NCBI GenBank assembly: GCA_012519885.1
Contig: JAAYPI010000127.1
Coordinates: 1-53,376, forward strand
DNA from: Bacteroidales bacterium
GTDB taxonomy: Bacteria > Bacteroidota > Bacteroidia > Bacteroidales > Paludibacteraceae
Direction of reading: 5' to 3'
Length of the DNA: 53,376 bases
Below the pieces are notes generated by a model, which was not told the origin of the DNA, searched no databases, and saw nothing but the letters and a program-made list of their open reading frames with translations. Every line of letters begins with the position of its first letter. Position 1 is the stretch's first letter. Below are positions 32,700 to 44,100 of this stretch, one piece after another. Made by a program: the position numbers and the translations under genes.

Positions 32700-33730
32700 T
32701 ATTCTTTTTTTACGTAAGTTGCACATGTATTTTTGCCAACTATTTCCATAGAACATAAAATTGATTCGGAAAATTGTGGAGCACAAGTACCTTCGTACAA
32801 TAAAACATCTGCGGTTTCTTCGTGAATTTCATCAAACAATCCTGTGTTAATAAAGGAGTCTAATAAAATTTTACCGCCCTCTACAATCAACGAATGGATG
32901 TTCCGTTTATACAATTCGTGTAACAGTTGGGGTATAATATCTTTGGTAAAGTCTATTTGTATCATACACGGGTTACCTTCTTCTTGCTTGATTGAGTTAA
33001 AAAGTAAGGTTGTTGTTTGCCCATTGTAAAGCAAGTAATTTTTAGGAATACGTAAATTTTTATCTATACCTATACGTACTGGGTTTTTTCCAAACCACCG
33101 CCTAGTTCGTAGCGATGGATTGTCTTTTAATGCTGTATTTGTGCCAACCAATATCGCCATATTTTCAGAACGCAATTTATGAACCAGTGTTTTTGTTATT
33201 TCATTTGACAGTTGTATTGGCTTTGGTTGTAGGGCATCAATATATCCATCGGCACTTTTTGCCCATTTCAACGTAATATATGGGCGATTTTTTAGTTGAA
33301 ATGTAAAAAAATATTTGTTGATTTCCATTGCCTGTGCTGCTAATATCCCACATTCCACAGCAACACCTGCTGTCTCCAAACGTGCAATACCATTGCCTGA
33401 TACTTTTGGGTTAGGGTCTTTCGTTCCAATATATACACGAGGAATTTTATACTGGATGATAAGGTCTGCACAAGGCGGAGTTTTACCGTAATGCGAACAG
33501 GGTTCTAAGCTAACATAAAGTGTTGATTCTTTTAATAATGCCTTATTCTTTACCGATTCAATGGCGTTTACTTCTGCATGTGCTTCTCCATACGTACGAT
33601 GGTATCCTTCTCCTATAATTACATCGTGATGTACAATAACACATCCAACCATTGGATTGGGAGCTACTCTGCCTTTGCCTAAGGAGGCTAATTGCAAGCA
33701 ACGGTGCATATATGTTTCGTGAATACTCAT
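32699..33730 (-). CDS. ribD: Riboflavin biosynthesis deaminase/reductase RibD
   Basis: 343 residues, bifunctional. The N-terminal pyrimidine deaminase carries the zinc site HAEVNAI (H51, E53) and PCSHYGKTPPC (C78, C87). The C-terminal NADPH-dependent reductase starts near LKWAKSADGYI (about 151) and includes VEGGKILLDSFI. Second and third steps of riboflavin synthesis. Head of a minus-strand set ribD-cls-aroK with overlapping ends, divergent from prmC across 72 bp. No other riboflavin genes or FMN riboswitch are nearby. Confidence 0.95.
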   Translation of the reverse strand: MSIHETYMHRCLQLASLGKGRVAPNPMVGCVIVHHDVIIGEGYHRTYGEAHAEVNAIESVKNKALLKESTLYVSLEPCSHYGKTPPCADLIIQYKIPRVYIGTKDPNPKVSGNGIARLETAGVAVECGILAAQAMEINKYFFTFQLKNRPYITLKWAKSADGYIDALQPKPIQLSNEITKTLVHKLRSENMAILVGTNTALKDNPSLRTRRWFGKNPVRIGIDKNLRIPKNYLLYNGQTTTLLFNSIKQEEGNPCMIQIDFTKDIIPQLLHELYKRNIHSLIVEGGKILLDSFINTGLFDEIHEETADVLLYEGTCAPQFSESILCSMEIVGKNTCATYVKKE

Positions 33731-33769
33731 TTTATTTGGTTTGAATGATGTCCTTACGTTAAATTTTTG

Positions 33770-33777
33770 TAGTTTTG
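33770..33777 (+). promoter_or_regulatory. -7 box of prmC-recX
   Basis: TAGTTTTG, 25 bp before the prmC ATG; matches TAnnTTTG. No -33 TTTG at the right spacing. Confidence 0.45.
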
Positions 33778-33802
33778 TATTGTCGTTTGTAATACTATAT
33801 CA

Positions 33803-34666
33803 ATGGATAAAATTGCTATCTCTGATTGTAAATTGTTTTTTACCCAAAGTCTTTCTTCTTTATATCCTCCCAATGAAATAGAAAGCCTATTTCGATGGAC
33901 AATCTCGCATGTATTGGGTATTCCTTTCTCTCATACCATTGCATACAAAGATATAAAAATTACTAACACGCAAGAAATTGATATTAAAACAATTGTAAAA
34001 AAATTACAACAAACACAACCGATACAATATATTTTTGGTGAAACAGAGTTTTTTGGATTATCATTCCATGTTAATTCGGATGTGCTCATACCACGTCCCG
34101 AAACGGAAGAGTTGGTCGAATGGATTTTAGCCGATCATAAGCAAGAAAGTGCATCCAAAAGAATACTTGATATAGGTACTGGAAGTGGATGTATCGCCAT
34201 TTCGTTAGCAAAAAATGTCCCAACTTCTCGTGTAACAGCTCTAGATGTGTCGCACAATGCCATTGAAGTAGCAAAACGTAATGCACACAACCATGAGCTT
34301 ACAATCCAGTTTATTGAGAAAGATATATTACATCTAAAAAACGGCGATTTAAACGAACAATTTGATGTTATTGTCAGTAATCCGCCTTATGTTTGTGAAA
34401 ACGAAAAATCCACTATCAATAATCATGTTTTGTTGCACGAACCGCATTTGGCTTTGTTTGTTCCTAACGATAATCCTTTGCAGTTTTACGAAGCAATTGC
34501 TCTATTTGCCCATACGAATTTAGCAATAAATGGAGCTGTATATGTGGAAATTAATTACCTCTTTGGAAAAGAAACACAACAACTTTTCCACCAGTATGGC
34601 TTTAGTACACACCTTAAGAAAGATATTGCTGGCAAGGATAGAATGATAAAGGCATGGAAAAACTAG
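33803..34666 (+). CDS. prmC: Release-factor glutamine methyltransferase PrmC
   Basis: 287 residues. Methylates the GGQ glutamine of peptide-chain release factors. The N-terminal helical domain (1-90) has the family segment QPIQYIFGETEFFGL. RPETEELV (98-105) follows, then the SAM-binding DIGTGSGCIAISLA (123-136) and the catalytic NPPY (193-196). Normal length. It overlaps recX by 13 bp, so the two are translationally coupled. Confidence 0.95.
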   Translation: MDKIAISDCKLFFTQSLSSLYPPNEIESLFRWTISHVLGIPFSHTIAYKDIKITNTQEIDIKTIVKKLQQTQPIQYIFGETEFFGLSFHVNSDVLIPRPETEELVEWILADHKQESASKRILDIGTGSGCIAISLAKNVPTSRVTALDVSHNAIEVAKRNAHNHELTIQFIEKDILHLKNGDLNEQFDVIVSNPPYVCENEKSTINNHVLLHEPHLALFVPNDNPLQFYEAIALFAHTNLAINGAVYVEINYLFGKETQQLFHQYGFSTHLKKDIAGKDRMIKAWKN

Positions 34667-35130
34667 ACAGAATAAAATCCCCCATTTTTTTAAAAACAGC
34701 TCTCTATTGTTCTTCGGCTGAAAGATGCAAAAGCGAGGTAATAGAACGTTTAAAGAAAGAGACCAATTCTTTAGATGAAATCGAAGAAATTGTAGCTATT
34801 CTGGAAGAAGAGGGATATATCAATGAATTACGTTATGCCATAAGCTATGTACGGGATAAATTCAGATTTAATAAATGGGGTAAAATAAAAATTTCCTATA
34901 TGTTACAATGTAAGAAAATACCCTCGTCAATTATTACAGAAGCTCTTGCCGAAATAGACGACGATACTTATCTGGAGACCTTAACAGCCTTGGTTCTCTC
35001 CAAAAGTAAATCCATTAAATCAACCAATCCATCGGATAAAAAAGCAAAAATATACCGATTTGCAGCAAGCAGGGGTTTTGAAAGCGAAAGTATCCGACAA
35101 GCCCTCATTCAGTGCAGAGTTGACAAGTGA
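34654..35130 (+). CDS. recX: Regulatory protein RecX
   Basis: 158 residues, the RecX family that binds RecA filaments and limits recombinase activity. It is built of three-helix repeats. Family segments are ALYCSSAERCKSEVIERL near the N-terminus, EEGYINELRYAISYVRDKF in the centre and RFAASRGFESESIRQAL at the end. The ATG at 34654 lies inside the prmC 3' end. No recA in the window. Its stop falls at the left arm of a long inverted repeat that probably terminates both recX and the convergent transporter gene. Confidence 0.9.
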   Translation: MEKLDRIKSPIFLKTALYCSSAERCKSEVIERLKKETNSLDEIEEIVAILEEEGYINELRYAISYVRDKFRFNKWGKIKISYMLQCKKIPSSIITEALAEIDDDTYLETLTALVLSKSKSIKSTNPSDKKAKIYRFAASRGFESESIRQALIQCRVDK

Positions 35131-35231
35131 CAGTTGAAAGTGAAAAGTATAAAGTTAGAAAGTTCATAAAGTTGTAAAGTTTTGTGGTTGTTGCTGGTGG
35201 GTTTACTTTATACTTTCAACTTTCAACTGTC
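35129..35231. repeat. Long inverted repeat between convergent recX and transporter genes
   Basis: Arms 35129-35155 and 35205-35231 are 27 bp with two mismatches (arm starts GACAGTTGAAAGT). They are separated by 49 bases that themselves contain AAAGTTNATA repeats. The arms use the same AGTTGAA-type words as the large arrays further right. Likely works as a two-way transcription stop. Confidence 0.75.
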
Positions 35232-35241
35232 TAACTTCCTT

Positions 35242-36894
35242 CTACAAAATAAGTAACACTAAAACTTGTGCAAACAAGATTCGTAAAAACATTGTCAATG
35301 GATACACCGTTGCATAAGCAGTAGATTGTGCCTGAATAGGAGCCACTGCATTGGCAAATTCTAATGCTGGGGGGTCTGTCATGGCTCCAGAAATAATGCC
35401 ACAGATTTTTAAATAATTATATTTCCGAAGTCGTGCATATATACCAACCACCATAATAGGAATGAGTGTGATTGCTATACCATACAACATCCACATATAG
35501 CCTCCTTGACGGAGAGTGTCTACAAATTTCCCTCCAGAAGATAATCCTACTGCTGATAAAAATAAGATGATACCTAATTCTTTTAGCATCATATTTGCTC
35601 CTGGGTTCATGTAAAAATCTAATTTACCAATGCGTCCTTTGTATCCAAGTAAAATTGCAACCAAGAGCGGACCTCCAGCTAAGCCAAGTTTTGCTGGGAA
35701 AGGAAGCCCTGGCAAAAGGATAGGAAAACTTCCTACGATAACACCAATAAAGATACCCAGAAATATAGGTAATACATTTGGCGATGAAAGTTCTTTGAGT
35801 GAATCTCCAATTTCTTTTTGTACGTCTTTTAATATTGCTTTTTTACCAACAATGCGTACAGTATCTCCCATTTCAACGGTGGTTTTCAGCGTTGGTAAAA
35901 TCTCAATCCCTGCTCTAAAAATCCTAGTAATATTTGCTTCGTAGCGACGATAGATACCTATTTGTTCTATGGTTTTACCCGCAATTTTACGACTGGTTAC
36001 CAGTACATTATACATCGCAAGATTGCCAGATACTTCCTGTTTGCCACCAATCTCTACTTCTCCTACTTTCAGTTTCAATGAGTCAAAATACTTTTCACTG
36101 GATACCCCATATATCCTATCCCCCACAACTAGCTGTATATCATCGTTTGCTATGATAAATTCTTTGTTACGCTCAATCCGAGAGATAACTAATTCTCTGT
36201 CTGTTAATGCTTTAATGTAAGATAACTTTTGTCCTATTAAGTTTGGATTTGTTACGGTTATTTCTACGCTTTCTAACGTTGATTTATTCGCTCCAACTTG
36301 ATTGTTGTAGTCTTCCATTTCTTTATCAACATTAATCTTAAATATCCATCTTATCAATAGCATCGTTAGAATAATACCTATTATGCCAAATGGATAAGCC
36401 ATTGCGTATGCCATACCACTGGTGTCAGCTCCATTAGAACCACTTTCAAGTATAATTTGTTGAGCAGCTCCCAAGCTTGGCGTATTGGTTACCGCACCAC
36501 ACAATATACCTGTTACTTCTGCCGCACTCATATCTGTAAGTAAATACAAAATATATGCTACACCAAATCCCATAAAAACAATTGCAAAAGCCAACAAATT
36601 TAATTTTAGACCTTCTTTGCGTAATGTGGAAAAGAAACGAGGACCTACGTCAATTCCGATAGCATACACAAATAAGATAAGTCCAAGTTCTCTACTAAAA
36701 TGAATAATATGGGGATCTGTTTCTGCTCCAAAATGCGATACAGCAATGCCCGCAAATAATACCCCAGCTATGCCTAGTTTAATGTTTTTAATTCCAATCT
36801 TACCAATAGCTATGCCAAGCAAAGCTGTTAAACATAAATATAGCAGCGTAGATGCTAATCCCGAACTCGAAAATAACCCAGTAATTGTTTCCAT
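35242..36894 (-). CDS. YidE/AspT-type transporter with two RCK-C domains
   Basis: 550 residues. Two membrane halves of five or six helices each (about 1-190 and 380-550) carry the duplicated family loops GAVTNTPSLGAAQQII and GAMTDPPALEFANAVA. Between them are two TrkA_C/RCK-C ligand-binding domains (about 200-365). This is the aspartate:alanine exchanger (AAEx)/YidE superfamily; AspT swaps aspartate for alanine, while YidE-like members are uncharacterised. The ATG at 36894 is chosen because the -7 box TACTTTTG at 36921-36928 lies just upstream. Transcribed toward recX; monocistronic. Confidence 0.88.
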   Translation of the reverse strand: METITGLFSSSGLASTLLYLCLTALLGIAIGKIGIKNIKLGIAGVLFAGIAVSHFGAETDPHIIHFSRELGLILFVYAIGIDVGPRFFSTLRKEGLKLNLLAFAIVFMGFGVAYILYLLTDMSAAEVTGILCGAVTNTPSLGAAQQIILESGSNGADTSGMAYAMAYPFGIIGIILTMLLIRWIFKINVDKEMEDYNNQVGANKSTLESVEITVTNPNLIGQKLSYIKALTDRELVISRIERNKEFIIANDDIQLVVGDRIYGVSSEKYFDSLKLKVGEVEIGGKQEVSGNLAMYNVLVTSRKIAGKTIEQIGIYRRYEANITRIFRAGIEILPTLKTTVEMGDTVRIVGKKAILKDVQKEIGDSLKELSSPNVLPIFLGIFIGVIVGSFPILLPGLPFPAKLGLAGGPLLVAILLGYKGRIGKLDFYMNPGANMMLKELGIILFLSAVGLSSGGKFVDTLRQGGYMWMLYGIAITLIPIMVVGIYARLRKYNYLKICGIISGAMTDPPALEFANAVAPIQAQSTAYATVYPLTMFLRILFAQVLVLLIL

Positions 36895-36920
36895 AAAATG
36901 AAGGTGCAAAATGTAGACCG

Positions 36921-36928
36921 CAAAAGTA
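36921..36928 (-). promoter_or_regulatory. -7 box of the YidE-type gene
   Basis: TACTTTTG on the minus strand, 27 bp before the ATG at 36894. Confidence 0.5.
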
Positions 36929-37334
36929 ATGAAAATTATTGAAAATGGTAAATGTTTAGTGTTGAATGTTGATAGTTGATAGTTGACAGTTGATGGTTGA
37001 TAGTTGAAAGTTGACAGTGGATAGTTGACAGTGGATAGTTGACAGTTGATAGTGTTTAATGTTTAGCGTTGCTCGTTTAGCGTTTCTCGAGCAGAACTGT
37101 CAACTACCCACTTTCCACTATCCACTAAATACGCGACCTCGTTTATGTAGCCAAAAAATGCAGTGAAATGAGCGGTTAAAAAAGAATGCTGTTTGAGATC
37201 CGATTTATCGGAGCGAGTTTTTATTGAGTTGATAGTTGAGAATTGACAGTTGATAGTTTCGCACGAACCACCAACAACGTTTCTCTTCCAACACTTTCAA
37301 CTTTTAACTATACACTTTCCACTGAATAATCGCA

Positions 37335-37400
37335 GTCTTGATTTTTTTTCCTTCGTTTTTTGTATCAAGACAAAAAAGGGAGTGGGTTTCAGGGCAAAGC
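37335..37400. repeat. Two small hairpins inside the repeat region
   Basis: GTCTTGAT (37335-37342) pairs with ATCAAGAC (37364-37371). About 15 bp later CAGGGC-AAA-GCCCTG makes a tight hairpin, a relative of the REP-like GGGC/GCCC element nearby. Confidence 0.55.
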
Positions 37401-37554
37401 CCTGAGTTAGTTGATAGTTGATAGTGTTGAATGTTTAGCGTTGCTTGTTTAGCGTTTCTCGAACAGAACTTTCAACTATCCTCTCTCAACTAAAATAACC
37501 GCACACTAATCATTAAACACTAAACACTATCAACTAAACAAACCAAGATTAACG

Positions 37555-37600
37555 CCTAATTCCAACCAAAAAAAGATATCAGGGCTAACGCCCCCTTTTT
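37555..37600 (-). repeat. REP-like element B, third copy
   Basis: Matches the reverse complement of 51651-51690 over about 42 bases. Includes the GGGC-TAAC-GCCC hairpin, the GATATC/GATTTC flank and the CCAACC-A-run-TAATTCC arm. Only the B half of the composite is present. Confidence 0.65.
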
Positions 37601-37845
37601 TAGTTGACAGTTGACAGTTGAAAGTTGAAAGTTGAAAGTTTTGCACGCTTAACGAGCGACGCTAAACGCTAAACACTAAACGTTTATCACTCTCCACTAT
37701 CAATTAAAACAACACTAAACGTTTATCACTATCAACTATCACTATCACTATCAACTATCCACTATCCACTGTCAACTATCAACTATCCACTTTCCACTAT
37801 CAACTATCAACTAACGAACCCTATTGTTTTTAGCAAAAAATGTAT

Positions 37846-38190
37846 TATCTTTACGTAAGATACTGTCTATGAACAAACCGCTTTGTTGTAAGCGGTTGTT
37901 ATTCAGTTGAATAAAGTTTTATGGAAGGATAAGCATTCTAGGATTTTTGAGCAAAAAAGCCCAAAATCCTTTTGTTGGCGATGTATGTAATAGTTAAAAA
38001 TACTTAAAAATCAGTCTTTTTACACTAATTGTCATCGTTTTGTAATGCAAAATAAGTAAAATAGGATGATCTGGGGATGTACAGTGGTACACCTTATTAT
38101 ATATAGAAGCAGGAAATTGATGACATTAGTCGGAAATAGACTGAGTTAAACAACAAAAATTTTAAAACAACAATTTAATAATTCTTTTTT
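37846..38190 (+). promoter_or_regulatory. Long structured leader of the giant surface-protein gene
   Basis: A near-consensus -7 box TATCTTTA (37846-37853) precedes a leader of about 330 bases. Hairpin 1: AACCGCTT (37876-37883) with AAGCGGTT (37890-37897). Hairpin 2: AGGATTTT (37940-37947) with AAAATCCT (37963-37970) followed by TTTTG, terminator-like. A third small stem TGTAC-AGTG-GTACA is near 38077. No known riboswitch class recognised and no frame found. Confidence 0.4.
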
Positions 38191-41100
38191 ATGGAAAACA
38201 AACATTTACTCAAAAATGCCACGTCTTTCAAAAAGTACTGGCACATTTTGTTGATGGTGTTCGCAGGTATTACTTTTAGTTTGCAGGTGCAAGCTAATGG
38301 TGGTATTGGACCTAAAGCCGTACGTATCAATGTTAATGGTACGCATACGTGGTATAATGTGCACAATCCTGCTTGGGATTATAATCCATGTGGTGAGTAT
38401 AGCACTATTAAGTCTGCTACAAATTTCTCTGGAGCTAATCTTGGAAGTGTTACCTTAGGCAATACTTTTCAATTATCTGGTTATGCTTTAATCGGATGGA
38501 CAGATGCTGCGAATGATTATGTATCTGGTAAGCTAGATTATAAAATCTGGAGACAAGGTGATTCTGAGCCAGGAAGCTGGAGTACAATAAACGTTGGAAG
38601 ATATGACAACTGTATGGGAAGTGCAACACAAGTGGTTTGTACATCTGGAAATGATAGGGTTGTTGGGTACAACAATGGTACTACAGATTTAAGGCAAACA
38701 GTTGCTGGAACATATAACTTTAAAGTTAAAGGTTTTGGTAGGGCACAATGGTATAATGGTAGTGCTTGTGGTAACTTTAATGCAAATGATGGTTCGGAGT
38801 TAACTGCTACTTTTACAGTAACAAATATCAACGATCCCTCATCTCCTACAGTTTCCGTGTCTGGAACAACAGCCACTTTGGGTTGGTCTAAGAATGCCCA
38901 AGCTAATGATGTAATGATTGTACGTTACGCCAAAGGAGCCTCTGTTACTGCGCCTACACAAGGTACAACTTATACAGCAGGAAATTCAATTGGCTTAGGT
39001 ACAGTAGTGTATCGCGGAAATGCTACTTCAACTACCAATGCTATTACAGCAGGAAGTGAATATGATTATTACTTTTATTCAGAAAACTGGAGTTATTATA
39101 GTACAGGAACTGTAAAAGTTACTTTGGAAAATCCTACAGTAACTACGCCTACAGTAACTTCTCCTACAGCAACCTCAATTGCAGCTACTTCTGCAACTCT
39201 GGGTGCTAATGTAACCTCCAACGGAGGTGTTGCTCTGACTGCCAGAGGTACCGTATGGGGTACATCACCAAGCCCTACCGGTAACAGTGTTGCTGAAGGG
39301 GGTACTACTACCGGCATATTTTCACACAGCAGAACAGGTTTAACGGCTAATACCTTATATTATTACAGAGGGTATGCTACTAACTCAGTGGGTACTTCCT
39401 ATTCGGCTGATGGCACATTTACAACCTTACCAGCTGCTCCAACTGTGGGTGCAGGTACGGGTGCAGCTGCTAATTCGTTTACAGCAAACTGGTCGCACCC
39501 AACACAAGGTGCAGCTTCTTATACGTACGAAATTCAGGTATCAACCAACAACAGTACCTGGTTGCCGGTTGCATTTTCGGCAACCGGTATTGCATCTGCA
39601 AATACAAGTACGTCAGTTACAGGTTTAACACAGGGACAAACTTATTACTTTAGAGTCAGAGCAACTAATGCTACCGGTAGTGGTGCATGGTCAGCCTCTT
39701 CTGCCGGTGTTACTACAACAAGTCCGTGTACGCCTCCGGCTAATGTAACAATCAGCGGTGGTGCAACACAATGCGGTGGTACAGTTACCTTAACGGCTAC
39801 CGGTGGTGCGGGTGGTACTATCTACTGGCAAACAGCTGCCGATGGCACATCTACTGCCAATGGCTCCGGTGCTTCTAAGGAAGTAAGTGCAACGGGAACC
39901 TGGTATGCACGTTCGTACAATTCGGCTGATGGAGGTTGCTGGGGTAATATCAGCAACTCTCAAACGGTTACTATCAATACAGTGCCGGTTGCTCCAACAA
40001 CAACAAACGGCAGCCGTTGCGGCACAGGTACTGTAAATTTATCGGCATCGCAACCCAGCGGCTCTAATACCAACAGATGGTATGCGGCTTCCGAGGGTGG
40101 AGCAGTGTTAGCTACAAACACAACTTATACTACTCCGTCTATTTCGTCTACAACTACGTATTACGTATCTGCATACCATAGCACAACCGGTTGCGAAAGT
40201 GCTGCACGTACTGCCGTAACTGCTACTGTAAACAGTACTCCTTCTCAACCATCTGTGATTACAGGAGAAACTTCTCCTCTACCTGGTGCTACCGAAGGAT
40301 ATAGCGTAACCAATGTTGGTGGCGTTACCTATACTTGGTCATTCCCTTCGGGATGGGCGCAAGTAGGTGGTGGTACTACAAACTCAGTTACAGCAACAGT
40401 AGGCACTAGTTCAGGCTCAATTTCTGTTACTCCAAGCATAGGTAGTTGCTCAGGCATACCTCGTACCTTGGCTGTAACGCCTCTCGAAGCACCAACTATT
40501 ACAGCGAAAGTGCCTGATGTAATCAACAACGATTTTACCAGCTTTGCTCCTATTCACGTTAGTGCCAACGGCTATTTAGACGGAGGAACGTTTACAGGAG
40601 AGTATTCATATCAATGGCAAAAATACAATACCGGCAATAGCACGTGGGAAAATTATACAGACGGTCATGGTGCTACTACCAACAATATCCGTGCTCCATT
40701 TAGTGGCGACTACCGTTGTATCGTTACTCGTGATGGTGTTTCAGTAACCTCAAATACGGTTACAATTACTGCTGCTGCTGGTAGTGCAACTACGGTAAAT
40801 ACAAATCTACCAGTAGTAATTATCAATACGGGTGGCGATAATATGCCTGACCAATGTGCTGGTACATATTGGAGTGAGTGTATTCCTAACCCAAGCAATG
40901 TAACACCTATTCCAGAAGCTAAAACAAGAATCCATGCAGACGTAAAAATCTTGTGGGACGGTACTGCTTCGGATACAGATGGTTTTGTAACAGAGAGCGA
41001 TATTAATGACTTAGATAAATTGCATTACGACCGCAAAACACGCGTAAGCTATAGAGGTTCATCAAGCATGAACTTCCCTAAAAAAAGCTATGCGTTTGTT

Positions 41101-44100
41101 ACAGGCGAACCGAATGTAAAAGATAATGGCGAATACCGCAAGGGTAAAACAAACATGTTCGGTCTTTCATCTGGTACACATGCCGACTGGATTTTATACG
41201 CAGCGTATGTGGATGCATCGATGATGCGTAACAAGATAGCTCAAGATACCTATGCTGCTATGACAGGACTTTGGGCTCCAAAGTCGCGCTACGTAGAACT
41301 GTATGTAGATGGCGAATATATGGGTGTATATGTGTTTATGGAAAAAGTAGAAGAATCATCTACCCGTGTTAATTTGGGTGGCTCTGATTACGGTTATTTA
41401 TTTAAGTTTGATAAAACAGATGTGTTCGACCGTGCTGAAGATCGTCACGCGAGCGACCCTGACCAAACAGACGGTAAAACTTTCTTTACGACCAAAACAG
41501 GAAAGAAAAACATTACAACCTACAATTCTGTAGTCGATCAAGCCTTTGAAGTAGAACAATTCCCCGGAAAAGCAGACATTGGCGACGGTAGTGGCAATGC
41601 AGAAAGTGCTTTGGCTGCACTCAAATCAAAATTCAATGAATTTGAAACTAAGTTAGCTGCTGGAGACTTTGAAGCAGTTCGTAACCTAATCGATTACGAA
41701 ACATGGGCTGATTGGTTTATCATTGCTGAGTTTACAAAAAATCCCGATGCTTTCCGTGCTTCAGCTTGGTTTGCATTAAACGATATTGACGCAAGAATTA
41801 AAGCCATTCCAATTTGGGATTATGAACTTGGCTTTAATAATGGAGCTACTGGTCTTAATTATGGCAATAGAAGTACTGCTGGTTGGATGTACACAGACGG
41901 AGGCCACAAATCGGATGCATTCCCAATCCCATTCTGGTGGGAAGGTGGCTCTAACTGGAGTGGAACTCCTAAAGGCTTGCTTGATGATCCATGTTTCAGA
42001 TCTATGATCAAGTCGCGTTGGGCTATACATACTGCTACGGGTGGTGCGTTAAGTGAAGCGGTGATAAATGCAAAAATTGCGGCTATGCATGCTTCGTTAA
42101 ATGAATCGAATGGCACCAATACTCCTATAGCTCGTGAAGTAGCAAAATATCCTGTTGCTAACAGAGGTGTTGCCGGTTATAATAGCCAAAGTTCTTATGC
42201 TACACAAAAATCAACAATCGAAACGTGGATTACAAATCGTAGATCTGCTTTAAGTACACTTATATTTAATTTAGCAGGAGGTATTGAGGTGGCTTCTGCC
42301 GTAGGTGCTCATCCAACAAGTAGTACTTATGTTACATATGACTATGATCCATTTGTATTAACCTTAGATACTGAAGATACGCCTATTGAATGGCAATTAA
42401 CACAACCAAAAGGTGTAACGGATGGATATTTAATCATTTCAGCTGATACAAAATCAGCTACGTTGATTGCTCCTCATCATACAGGCCCATATACACTTAC
42501 TGCTACTTCGCAAGGATCTGTTTGTGGCGAGCCTGCTGTATTGAACTACAATGTATATGTTGATGCTACACCAGCAGAAAGTTGCTCGGAATCTACCATT
42601 ACCGTACGTTTGAGCAAATCATCTGTTACTTCAGTATGGGGGGGCAGTGCTACTCCTCACGTATACGCTTGGGGTGGTGGAGCTACAGGATATGCTTGGG
42701 GCGAAATGCAAGCAATGACATTAAGTGGAGATTGGTGGGTACATACTATTAATGGTGCTACTTCAGGAACTGCGACTAACGTTATTTTTGCTAAAAATAG
42801 TACACCTACTGATGCTGATGCTTCGGATGACATAACTAATATTACAGCCTCAACTTGTTATAATGTTTTATCTGCCACATCTGGTGGAAGCAGCGGTAGC
42901 AGAAGAAATATCGAAACTGTATCTAGTGGATGTCCTTCAGGAGGAGGAACAACCTACATAAGAGTTAAGAAACAAGATAGTTATGCATCCAATACACCTA
43001 ATATATATGTATGGACAGGTGAAGTGAAATATGCAGGAGAATGGCCCGGAACAGCTATGACATCAAGCGGCGATTGGTGGGTATGGTCAACTACGGCTAT
43101 TAGTGCAGGTAATTTCATTATTAATGGAACTGGAGCTCAAACAGCTGACTTAACTTTTACTGGCGACAGATGTATTAGTGTTAATAATGGAGCAGTAACA
43201 GCACAAACGTGTCCTTCGGGCGTTACCGTTACCACACCCAATGCCCTTTTAGGCATTCAAGCAAGTACAGATGATACTGCATTAGAAGTAACCCTTAATG
43301 GGGTAGTGGGTAATACTGGTTGTGCTACTATCACCGCATATGGTTTCCAATATGCTGATAATCCGTCGTTTACTGGTGCTACTACATTGAGTACATCGGG
43401 TGCTCGTACACAAGGACAAACATTCTCAAGCACGTTTGATGCTTCTGATTTAACTTGTGGTGATACGTATTACTACCGCTCTTTCTTAACCAATAGCGTT
43501 GGTACAGATTATTCTGTAACGGGTACCTTCGAAGCTCCTTGCGAACCATGTAATAACTCAGGTGTTACGTATGATCAAGAAGTGTTTATTAATGCTTGCG
43601 ATGCAAGCAAAGTGATTGATTTATCGGCTGGCTTACGTGGTACTATTCCTGGCGATGCTGGTACACTTACGTATTCTGTTGTTGGTGATGCTACAGGTTT
43701 GAGTATTGATGGATCAAACGCAACCTTTAGCGGAAGTGCAAGCAAAGATTACCGTATTCAAGTTGAATTTAGTGCTGGCGATTATTGTGCTGTAAAAGAT
43801 ACATTGCATGTGAGCTATACAAATAATACACCTGCTCTTGGATTTACAAATACCCTTACACCAAGTGGATTGAGTTATGTTACCTATCCTTACAAAGATT
43901 TTGTATTGGAAGCAACAACGTTGGTGCCATCGAATGCAACCATTACATGGAGCTTGATAAGAACAGGGGTTACAGGAGGTGAAATTACGGTATCTCCAAA
44001 TGGTAAATCGGTTACGTTTGTAACAGACCAATTGGCTTCTTCTCCTAATAAATATACTATTCGAGGTACAATACCTGGAGTAGGAACCTGTGATGGAGTA

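Larger units (their letters stand above)
36951..37818. repeat. Heptanucleotide repeat arrays filling the gap before the giant gene
   Basis: From 36951 to 37132 the sequence divides without a phase slip into 26 seven-base units. The first is AATGTTT, then mostly ATAGTTG, ACAGTTG, AAAGTTG and ATAGTGG, then TTAGCGT-like units. Through a CTCGAGCAG turn it passes into complementary units such as TGTCAAC, TTTCCAC and TATCCAC. Similar two-armed arrays lie at about 37219-37326, 37407-37542 and 37600-37818, the last ending in a run of TATCAAC/TATCCAC units. Between arrays are short unique pieces. No gene of note; tiny frames here are by-products. Confidence 0.85.

Noticed and set aside
36951-37818. 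Possible CRISPR array
   Set aside because: The period is 7 bases with no repeat-spacer alternation, repeats are too short and drift, and no cas genes are present.
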